This document shows, piece after piece, positions 1 through 4,657 of a stretch of DNA of 6,294 nucleotides. Both the position numbers and the translations under genes were made by a program. The first letter of the stretch is position 1; the number at the start of each line of letters is the position of its first letter. The notes below the pieces were generated by a model. The model was not told the DNA's origin and searched no databases. It saw only the letters and a list, made by a program, of their open reading frames with translations. Source of the DNA: an uncultured Collinsella sp. (GTDB taxonomy: Bacteria > Actinomycetota > Coriobacteriia > Coriobacteriales > Coriobacteriaceae); the NCBI GenBank assembly GCA_937969105.1, contig CALBUZ010000091.1, positions 1 through 6,294 on the forward strand, in the 5' to 3' direction.

Positions 1-6
1 TCGCGA

Positions 7-108
7 GTTCCGCACGCAAAGGAAAGCACTTAATGTGCTTTCCGTCTTGCGCAGGACTGTAGAGCAGCAAACTTAACCGCCCCGCCGGGCGGGCGAGCGT
101 GCAGGAAC
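7..108 (+). ncRNA. Candidate structured RNA or leader element (four-way-junction fold)
   Basis: Seen in sequence: bases 7-17 (GTTCCGCACGC) pair with 97-108 (GCGTGC, a bulged A103, then GGAAC), an 11-bp closing stem. Inside it are three further stems. The first is a perfect 9-bp hairpin, 21-29 with 35-43 and loop TTAAT. The second pairs 47-52 with 64-65 and 67-70, bulging A66. The third is a GC hairpin, 78-82 with 91-95 (alternatively 81-85 with 89-93). Together they form a closed four-way junction. I do not recognise a known riboswitch or RNA family. No T run follows base 108, so it does not end like a free small RNA; it could be a cis-acting leader of ptsH or the 3' part of a longer transcript that begins before the window. 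The strand is inferred from the genes downstream. Function unknown. Confidence 0.35.
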
Positions 109-113
109 GACAT

Positions 114-141
114 CTGTCCAACAATTCGTGCGAAACATAAT
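114..141 (+). promoter_or_regulatory. Candidate promoter of ptsH
   Basis: CATAAT at 136-141 matches the -10 consensus at five of six positions. The best -35, CTGTCC at 114-119 with a 16-base spacer, is weak. The spacer contains a small palindrome, TTCG-TG-CGAA (125-134), which could be a repressor or activator site. Transcription would start near 148 and give a leader of about 88 bases. An alternative -10, TATAAA at 166-171, has no recognisable -35. Confidence 0.35.
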
Positions 142-166
142 GAAAAACCGTTTGATGTGAGTTAAT

Positions 167-184
167 ATAAACAACGTCGTTTAT
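167..184. promoter_or_regulatory. Palindrome in the ptsH leader, possible operator
   Basis: ATAAACAACGTCGTTTAT is an 18-bp imperfect palindrome: arms ATAAAC and GTTTAT flank a centre (A-ACGT-C) with one mismatched pair. It lies between the candidate promoter and the ptsH ribosome binding site and overlaps the alternative TATAAA box. This is the form of a dimeric repressor site, but I cannot name the regulator. Confidence 0.3.
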
Positions 185-185
185 C

Positions 186-215
186 TGACTCCTGCCGCAT
201 GCATGACAGGGGTTA
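186..215 (+). other. Leader hairpin upstream of the ptsH ribosome binding site
   Basis: Bases 186-194 (TGACTCCTG) pair with 207-215 (CAGGGGTTA) to form nine consecutive pairs including two G-U pairs, around a 12-base loop. The stem ends nine bases before the Shine-Dalgarno sequence and leaves it single-stranded. No T run follows, so it is not a terminator. It may stabilise the mRNA or modulate translation. Confidence 0.35.
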
Positions 216-224
216 AACACAAAA

Positions 225-230
225 AGGAGT
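225..230 (+). promoter_or_regulatory. Ribosome binding site of ptsH (decides the start)
   Basis: AGGAGT sits five bases before ATG 236. An in-frame upstream ATG at 203 has no Shine-Dalgarno sequence and would add eleven residues that HPr proteins do not have, so the start at 236 is chosen. Confidence 0.85.
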
Positions 231-235
231 CAATT

Positions 236-499
236 ATGGTTTCTGAGAAGGCTACCCTCGTCAATCCGCAGGGTCTTCACATGCGTCCGGCCGGCCTCTT
301 CGCCTCCACCATGGGCAAGTACGCCTGCGACGTGACTGTCGTCACCCCCGAGAAGGAGGTCAACGGCAAGTCCCCGATGGCCCTCATGGCTGCTGGTATC
401 CCTTGCGGTACTGAGGTCGAGGTCAAGTGCGACGGCGCCGACGAGGCCGAGGCTCTGGCTGCTGCCATCGAGCTCATCAAGAGCGGTCTTGGCGAGTAG
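236..499 (+). CDS. ptsH: Phosphocarrier protein HPr
   Basis: HPr is the small cytoplasmic carrier that takes phosphate from Enzyme I and passes it to the sugar-specific Enzyme IIA of the PEP:sugar phosphotransferase system. The 87-residue product has the usual family length. It carries the active-site motif GLHMRPAG (residues 13-20) with the phosphorylated histidine at His15 and Arg17 beside it. Ser46, in KSPMALM, is at the position phosphorylated by HPr kinase in Firmicutes, but is followed by Pro47 where many Gram-positive HPr proteins have Ile or Leu. ptsI follows 126 bases downstream, beyond a terminator-like hairpin, suggesting that HPr is made in excess over Enzyme I, as its carrier role would favour. 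Codons are strongly biased to C and G endings, as expected of a highly expressed gene. The identification is secure; whether Ser46 is used for regulation cannot be told here. Confidence 0.97.
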   Translation: MVSEKATLVNPQGLHMRPAGLFASTMGKYACDVTVVTPEKEVNGKSPMALMAAGIPCGTEVEVKCDGADEAEALAAAIELIKSGLGE

Positions 500-540
500 A
501 GCTCAAACGGGTCGCATGTTGAACAATTAAGTTCATACTT

Positions 541-581
541 GGGGGCGCAGTGACCTGTTCAAGGTAGCTGCGCTCTTTTGT
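541..581 (+). terminator. Terminator-like attenuator between ptsH and ptsI
   Basis: GCGCAGTGACCT (545-556) folds back on AGGTAGCTGCGC (562-573) around loop GTTCA. The stem has twelve positions with one G-A mismatch and one G-U pair, and is extendable outward by G541-G544. TCTTTTGT follows at once (574-581). This is the shape of a Rho-independent terminator with a short, imperfect U tract, so partial termination is likely, lowering ptsI and downstream expression relative to ptsH. A weaker inverted repeat, TGAAC with GTTCA (520-535), lies just upstream. Confidence 0.7.
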
Positions 582-614
582 CATGGATATGGCAAAACGC
601 TTTATCACATGACA
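579..614 (+). other. ptsI leader hairpin directly before the ribosome binding site
   Basis: TGTCATGGATA (579-589) pairs with TATC (603-606) and CATGACA (608-614), bulging A607: eleven pairs around a 13-base loop. It starts inside the U tract of the preceding terminator and stops two bases before the Shine-Dalgarno region. It could protect the 5' end of a processed ptsI message or influence readthrough. The same stretch offers a weak promoter (TTGTCA 578-583, TTTATC 601-606, 17-base spacer), which I do not regard as established. Confidence 0.4.
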
Positions 615-615
615 C

Positions 616-625
616 GGAGAGAGGA
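616..625 (+). promoter_or_regulatory. Ribosome binding region of ptsI with two possible starts
   Basis: The purine run GGAGAGAGGA offers GGAG six bases before ATG 626 and AGGA six bases before ATG 632. Both starts give an Enzyme I of normal length (569 or 567 residues). An in-frame TTG at 578 lies inside the terminator U tract and lacks a binding site, so it is rejected. Confidence 0.7.
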
Positions 626-2335
626 ATGGGAATGTATCAGGGAGTCAACGCATCCGAGGGCATCGGTATCGGCACCGTCATGGTCGCCGTCGATCCCGAC
701 TTGACGTTTGAACCGCACGAGGTTGCTGATTCGGCAGCAGAGAAGGAGCGCTATCAGAACGCTCTTTCGGTCTTCTGCGAGAAGACCCAGGCTCAGGCCG
801 ACCACATGAAGGAGACGGTGGGTGAGGCCGAGGCCGAGATCATGAGCGGACACATTGTCCTGGCTCAGGATCCGGGCATGACCGACGCTATCAACGCTGC
901 CATTGACGGCGGCACCTGCGCCGAGCAGGCGCTCATGGACACTTCGACCATGTTCGAGAACATGTTCCTGTCCATGGACGACGAGATGTTCCGTCTGCGC
1001 GCGGCCGACATCGCCGACATCCGCACCGGTATTCTGGCCGAGCTGCTGGGCAAGGAGGTCGTCGACCTCTCCGTCCTGCCCGAGAACACCGTCGTTGTCG
1101 TGCACGACCTTACGCCGTCCATGACCGCCACGATCGATAAGGCTCACGTTGCCGGCATTGTCACCGAGACCGGTGGCCGCACGTCGCACTCCGCGATCAT
1201 CGCGCGCGCCCTCGAGATTCCGGCCGTCCTTTCGGTCTCTAACAGCTGCACCGCACTTCGCAACGGTATGACCGTCGTCGTCGACGGTGGCAAGGGTGTT
1301 GTCGAGGCCGATCCCGACGAGGAGACGCTCGCTGCCTACACCGCCAAGGCCGAGGCCTTCGCTGCCGAGAAGGCAGCCCTCGAGGCCTTCCGCGGTAAGC
1401 CTTCTGTGACTGCCGATGGCATCAAGAAGATCATTGCCTGCAACATCGGTAACCCCGATGACGTGCCCAACGCGCTCGATCACGACGCCGAGGCTATCGG
1501 TCTGTTCCGCTCTGAGTTCCTGTTCATGGATTCTGCTGAGCTTCCTTCCGAGGAGGAGCAGTTCAACGCTTACCGTAAGGTCGCCAGCGCGCTCAAGGGC
1601 GCTCCGGTCATCATCCGCACGCTCGATGTGGGTGGCGACAAGGAGATCCCGTACCTGCACATGGTCAAGGAAGACAACCCCTTCATGGGCTTCCGCGCCG
1701 TGCGTTACTGCCTGGCCAATCCCGACCAGTACAAGGTCCAGCTCCGTGCTCTGTTGCGCGCCAGCGCCTTCGGTGACGTCAAGATCATGATCCCGCTCGT
1801 CACCTGCGTCGAGGAGGTCGTGGCTGTCAAGGAGCTCGTCGAGCAGTGCAAGGCCGAGCTGACCGAAGAGGGTCGCAAGTTCAACGAGAACATCGAGGTC
1901 GGCATCATGGTCGAGACGCCCGCTGCTTCGCTGCTCGCTGACCGCCTGGCCGAGGTCGCCGACTTCTTCTCCATCGGCACCAACGACCTGATCGGCTACA
2001 CCATGTGCGCCGACCGTGGCAACGACACCATCTCCAACCTGTACCAGGTGTACTATCCCGCCGTGCTCCGCTCGCTCAAGAACATCATCGAGAGCGGCGT
2101 GAAGGCCGGCATCATGGTCGGTATGTGCGGCGAGGCCGCTGCCGATCCGCTGCTTGAGCCGCTGCTGATCAGCTGGGGCTTGGAGGAGTTCTCGATGAGC
2201 GCTCCGTCCATCCTGCGCGCCCGCAAGACCATCAGCCAGTGGACCAAGGCCGAGTGCGACGAGCTTGCCGAGAAGGCGCTCGCCTGCAACACTGCAGCCG
2301 AGGTCAAGGCGCTGCTCGAGTCCGCAGCTCGTTAA
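626..2335 (+). CDS. ptsI: Phosphoenolpyruvate-protein phosphotransferase (PTS Enzyme I)
   Basis: Enzyme I autophosphorylates with PEP and donates the phosphate to HPr, the first step of PTS sugar uptake; it acts in the cytoplasm as a dimer. From ATG 626 the product is 569 residues, normal for the family. The N-terminal part opens with QGVNASEGIGIG and carries the phosphohistidine motif GGRTSHSAIIAR with active His188. The C-terminal PEP-binding barrel shows GLFRSEFLFMD (about 292-302), TLDVGGDKEIPY (332-343), VETPAA (429-434), DFFSIGTNDL (446-455) and GMCGEAAADP with catalytic Cys501. All catalytic residues expected from the E. coli enzyme are present. One local difference is GTNDLIGYT where GTNDLTQYT or GTNDLIQYT is usual. 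The gene follows ptsH after a leaky terminator and precedes a sugar-phosphate kinase by 74 bases. The start could instead be ATG 632. Confidence 0.97.
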   Translation: MGMYQGVNASEGIGIGTVMVAVDPDLTFEPHEVADSAAEKERYQNALSVFCEKTQAQADHMKETVGEAEAEIMSGHIVLAQDPGMTDAINAAIDGGTCAEQALMDTSTMFENMFLSMDDEMFRLRAADIADIRTGILAELLGKEVVDLSVLPENTVVVVHDLTPSMTATIDKAHVAGIVTETGGRTSHSAIIARALEIPAVLSVSNSCTALRNGMTVVVDGGKGVVEADPDEETLAAYTAKAEAFAAEKAALEAFRGKPSVTADGIKKIIACNIGNPDDVPNALDHDAEAIGLFRSEFLFMDSAELPSEEEQFNAYRKVASALKGAPVIIRTLDVGGDKEIPYLHMVKEDNPFMGFRAVRYCLANPDQYKVQLRALLRASAFGDVKIMIPLVTCVEEVVAVKELVEQCKAELTEEGRKFNENIEVGIMVETPAASLLADRLAEVADFFSIGTNDLIGYTMCADRGNDTISNLYQVYYPAVLRSLKNIIESGVKAGIMVGMCGEAAADPLLEPLLISWGLEEFSMSAPSILRARKTISQWTKAECDELAEKALACNTAAEVKALLESAAR

Positions 2336-2352
2336 TTTGGTATCAGAGGTAA

Positions 2353-2382
2353 CCGCGTGGTTGGAATGGGCCGGCCACGCGG
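2353..2382 (+). other. Strong intergenic hairpin between ptsI and the first kinase
   Basis: CCGCGTGGTTGG (2353-2364) pairs with CCGGCCACGCGG (2371-2382) over twelve positions, two of them G-U, around the six-base loop AATGGG. No T run follows (CCCTCACATATAC), so it does not look like an intrinsic terminator. The kinase ribosome binding site (AGGGGG, 2396-2401) lies 13 bases further on. Plausible roles are mRNA stabilisation, a processing site, or partial attenuation between the two genes. Confidence 0.55.
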
Positions 2383-2409
2383 CCCTCACATATACAGGGG
2401 GTATTGTAA

Positions 2410-3342
2410 ATGTTCTACACGCTAACCGCTAATCCGGCCGTCGACATGACGGTTTCGAGCTCTCCGCTCGAGCCCGACGAGAACGTCCGCACCGGCTCGG
2501 CCAGCTACACGGCCAACGGCAAGGGCCTCGACGTGTCCTTCGCCTTTAAGAAGATGGGCGTCGACACCGTCGCGCTCGGCTTCTTCGCTGGCTTCACGGG
2601 CAAGTTCATCGTCGAGGAGGTCATGAATCTGGGTTGCCTGTGCCGCCCGGTCTGGACCGACGGCATCACGCGTATCAACACCTACGTCAACGATGGCCAG
2701 CACGAGTACGGCATCCTTAACCCCGGCGCCCCGATTACGCCGCAGCACCAGGAGGAGCTCTACAACATCCTGGACACCGCGGGCGATCTTGAGTGCCTGA
2801 TCGTCTCTGGTTCCGTGCCTCCCAAAGCTACGCCCGACTTCCTGGCTCAGGTCATGGAGCACGCTCAGGCTCGTGGCGCCGACGTCGTACTGGACCTGTC
2901 CTCCGACAAGCTCAAAGAGCTCGCTCACAAGAAGCCGCTGCTCATCAAGCCGAACCATCACGAGATGAAGGCCATCTTCGGCGTGCCGGTCGACACCGAC
3001 GACGAGGTCCGCGTTGCCATGAAGCTCGCCCACGACGCCGGCGTCCAGAACGTGCTGCTCACCCGTGGTAGCCGCGGCGACGCTTACTTCTCCAACGGCG
3101 AGGACATCTGGTACGCCAAGCGTGAGTTCAACATCAAGTTGGTCTCTTCCGTCTGCGCCGGCGACTGCACCCTCGCTGCGTTCCTGCACAAGTGGTACAG
3201 GGATCGCGACAACGTCGAGGAGGCCATGAAGCTCGCTATGGCCACCGGCGCCAACGTTGCCGAGTCCGTGGGCATTGGCGACTTCGGTCACGTTGACGAG
3301 TACAGCAAGCGCGTTGCTGTCCGTAAGCTCGATCGCAAGTAA
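2410..3342 (+). CDS. PfkB-family sugar-phosphate kinase, 1-phosphofructokinase-like (copy 1)
   Basis: This 310-residue protein belongs to the PfkB group containing 1-phosphofructokinase (FruK) and tagatose-6-phosphate kinase (LacC), which phosphorylate sugar phosphates with ATP. Family features seen are the N-terminal TLTANPAVD, ANGKGLDVS (35-43), GFFAGFTG (57-64), DGITRIN (84-90), IVSGSVPP (131-138), KPNHHE (180-185), the nucleotide-binding TRGSRG (218-223) and SVCAGD (247-252) with catalytic base Asp252. Two features are odd. The usual GAGD is CAGD, and the substrate-side Asn of the GKGxN motif is Asp41. AGGGGG lies eight bases before the ATG. Position behind ptsHI suggests it handles sugar phosphates made by PTS transport, but no Enzyme II or regulator is present, so fructose-1-phosphate is an inference. 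It is a paralogue of the next gene. Altered specificity is possible because of Asp41. Confidence 0.92.
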   Translation: MFYTLTANPAVDMTVSSSPLEPDENVRTGSASYTANGKGLDVSFAFKKMGVDTVALGFFAGFTGKFIVEEVMNLGCLCRPVWTDGITRINTYVNDGQHEYGILNPGAPITPQHQEELYNILDTAGDLECLIVSGSVPPKATPDFLAQVMEHAQARGADVVLDLSSDKLKELAHKKPLLIKPNHHEMKAIFGVPVDTDDEVRVAMKLAHDAGVQNVLLTRGSRGDAYFSNGEDIWYAKREFNIKLVSSVCAGDCTLAAFLHKWYRDRDNVEEAMKLAMATGANVAESVGIGDFGHVDEYSKRVAVRKLDRK

Positions 3343-3369
3343 GCGAAAAACGACATATTCGTGCGCATG

Positions 3370-3403
3370 CGGCGTCTCGATTTCGATCGGGGCGCCGTTT
3401 TTT
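3370..3403 (+). terminator. Rho-independent terminator after kinase copy 1
   Basis: CGGCGTCTCGAT (3370-3381) and ATCGGGGCGCCG (3386-3397) form twelve continuous pairs, two of them G-U, closed by a TTCG tetraloop and followed by six T (3398-3403). This is a textbook intrinsic terminator and ends the ptsH-ptsI-kinase transcription unit. Confidence 0.92.
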
Positions 3404-3459
3404 GTCCCATCCGAACCTTGGCGCCGCACTTCACGCGTTCCACACCGTTCGCCGAGTTG

Positions 3460-3491
3460 TTGTAGCCTTTTGCCGAAGCGTGGAATATACT
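3460..3491 (+). promoter_or_regulatory. Candidate promoter of kinase copy 2
   Basis: TATACT at 3486-3491 matches the -10 consensus at five of six positions. The -35 is poor: TTGTAG at 3460-3465 with a 20-base spacer is the nearest, and TTGTTG at 3457-3462 is further away. A terminator upstream and 183 bases between the genes make an independent promoter likely. The poor -35 suggests an activator could be needed. Transcription would start near 3498. Confidence 0.5.
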
Positions 3492-3499
3492 TTCATTAA

Positions 3500-3513
3500 C
3501 ACGATGCTTCGTG
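3500..3513. promoter_or_regulatory. Palindrome at the predicted start of kinase copy 2 transcript
   Basis: CACGA (3500-3504) and TCGTG (3509-3513) flank TGCT. The perfect five-base arms lie just downstream of the -10 box and end two bases before the Shine-Dalgarno. It could be a repressor operator or a small 5' mRNA hairpin. Confidence 0.3.
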
Positions 3514-3515
3514 AA

Positions 3516-3519
3516 AGGA
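3516..3519 (+). promoter_or_regulatory. Ribosome binding site of kinase copy 2 (decides the start)
   Basis: AGGA lies six bases before ATG 3526. An in-frame GTG at 3511 would place this site inside the gene and add five residues absent from copy 1, so ATG 3526 is preferred. Confidence 0.75.
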
Positions 3520-3525
3520 ACATTC

Positions 3526-4458
3526 ATGATTTACACGCTCACTGCAAATCCCGCCATTGACTACAACATCTCCTGCGACGGCCTGTCCGCCAATACCGTT
3601 ACGCGCACCCGTAACGCGGTCTACACCCCCAACGGCAAGGGTCTCAACGTCTCGTTTACGCTCGACCACTACGGCGTCGACACCACGATCCTGGGCTTCT
3701 TTGCCGGCTTCTCGGGCGAGTTCATCGTTAAGGGCGCCGAGGCCCTTGGCGTGCCCGTTAAGCCCGTCTGGACCGACGGCATCACGCGTGTCAACGTGTT
3801 CCTCAACGCCGGTCCCGACACCGAGTACAACATGGTCAATGCCGGTGCCGCCATTAACGAAGCCAACGAGCAGGAGATGTTTGAGCTTATTGATTCGCTC
3901 GACGATATGACCTGCCTGGTTATCAGCGGCTCGCTGCCCCCCAATACCTCCGAGGGTTTCCTGGCCGAGGTCCTGCGTCGCGTGAAGGCGAAAGGCGCTG
4001 AGTTCGTGCTCGACATCTCGAGCCATCAGCTGGCCGACCTCATTGCCATGGAGCCGTTGCTCATTAAGCCCAACGACGACGAGTTGCTTGACATTTTTGG
4101 CATTAAGGTGAGCGGTGGCGACGACGAGTCCGTCAAGGGCGCGATGGCCGAGCTGCACGCCAAGGGCGCCAAGAATGTGCTGCTGACCCTGGGTGGCGAT
4201 GGCGCGTACTTCTCCAACGGCGAGCACATCTGGTTTGCCAACCGTACCTTTGAGGTCAAGGTGCTGTCGACCGTCTGTGCCGGCGATTCCTCGCTCGCTG
4301 CCTTCCTGTCCGTGTGGCACGATGCCCCCGAGCGCGTCGAGGACGCCCTGCGCCTCTCGATGGCCACCGGCGCCAACGTGGTCGAGTGCCCGGGCTTGGG
4401 CGATTTTGCCAAGGTGGACGAATACAAGAAGAACATCGAAGTTCGCCAGGTTTGCTAG
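3526..4458 (+). CDS. PfkB-family sugar-phosphate kinase, 1-phosphofructokinase-like (copy 2)
   Basis: This second 310-residue PfkB kinase aligns with copy 1 over its whole length with only small indels, and by eye about half the residues are identical. Shared blocks include TLTANPA, GFFAGF, PVWTDGITR, LLIKPN, AYFSNGE, CAGD, LAAFL and MATGANV. It keeps the usual GKGLN (37-41), with Asn41 where copy 1 has Asp, the ATP-binding TLGGDG (221-226), and STVCAGD with catalytic Asp254. Like copy 1 it has Cys in place of the first Gly of GAGD. It most likely phosphorylates fructose-1-phosphate, or tagatose-6-phosphate or a similar sugar phosphate; sequence alone does not decide. It has its own candidate promoter and terminator, so it can be expressed separately from the ptsHI group. 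The layout suggests an old tandem duplication followed by divergence in both regulation and active site. Confidence 0.93.
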   Translation: MIYTLTANPAIDYNISCDGLSANTVTRTRNAVYTPNGKGLNVSFTLDHYGVDTTILGFFAGFSGEFIVKGAEALGVPVKPVWTDGITRVNVFLNAGPDTEYNMVNAGAAINEANEQEMFELIDSLDDMTCLVISGSLPPNTSEGFLAEVLRRVKAKGAEFVLDISSHQLADLIAMEPLLIKPNDDELLDIFGIKVSGGDDESVKGAMAELHAKGAKNVLLTLGGDGAYFSNGEHIWFANRTFEVKVLSTVCAGDSSLAAFLSVWHDAPERVEDALRLSMATGANVVECPGLGDFAKVDEYKKNIEVRQVC

Positions 4459-4480
4459 CTGCATCGATACATCGTTGCCG

Positions 4481-4516
4481 AACACCCGCTTTGGATCTCC
4501 GAGGCGGGTGTTTTTT
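4481..4516 (+). terminator. Rho-independent terminator after kinase copy 2
   Basis: CACCCGCTTTGG (4483-4494) pairs with CCGAGGCGGGTG (4499-4510) over twelve positions, two of them G-U, around loop ATCT, and is followed by six T (4511-4516). AA at 4481-4482 extends the stem into the T run. It lies 22 bases after the stop codon and separates the kinase from cca. Confidence 0.93.
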
Positions 4517-4597
4517 GCGCCCTGAACGTTTGTGGCGTCTGCTGTCTCGTTTTATCGAATCGACGACGCGATTGCGTGTGCGCTCTTTCTCGTTTCT

Positions 4598-4606
4598 TGC
4601 TAGACT
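4598..4606 (+). promoter_or_regulatory. Candidate extended -10 promoter of cca
   Basis: TGC followed by TAGACT (4598-4606) resembles an extended -10 element; no convincing -35 is seen 16-18 bases upstream. The predicted start, near 4613, falls in a palindrome, TTGCA-GA-TGCAA (4609-4620). A direct repeat GATAGTC occurs at 4623-4629 and 4635-4641, its second copy running up to the AGGAGG ribosome binding site. The upstream terminator implies that a promoter must lie in 4517-4643. Confidence 0.35.
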
Positions 4607-4657
4607 TCTTGCAGATGCAATCGATAGTCAATTTGATAGTCGCAGGAGGCCATAGGC

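Noticed and set aside
21..43. The 9-bp hairpin as a Rho-independent terminator of an upstream gene
   Set aside because: GTCTTGC follows instead of a T run, unlike the clear terminators at 3370-3403 and 4481-4516. It fits better as one arm of the larger fold. On the minus strand only three T follow.
1..120. tRNA, tmRNA, RNase P or signal recognition particle RNA
   Set aside because: The branched fold is reminiscent of a cloverleaf, but the closing stem is too long and the conserved sequences of these RNAs are not present.
203..235. Upstream in-frame ATG giving an HPr with eleven extra residues
   Set aside because: No ribosome binding site precedes it, and AGGAGT lies five bases before ATG 236, which matches the normal HPr N terminus.
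578..625. TTG start extending Enzyme I by sixteen residues
   Set aside because: The TTG lies in the terminator U tract with no Shine-Dalgarno, and the extra residues do not resemble an Enzyme I N terminus.
605..2389. A 594-codon open frame on the minus strand covering all of ptsI, with similar long minus-strand frames opposite both kinases
   Set aside because: These arise because highly expressed GC-rich genes avoid the codons that would read as stops on the other strand. The translations are low-complexity, show no recognisable domain, and lie exactly opposite well-identified genes.
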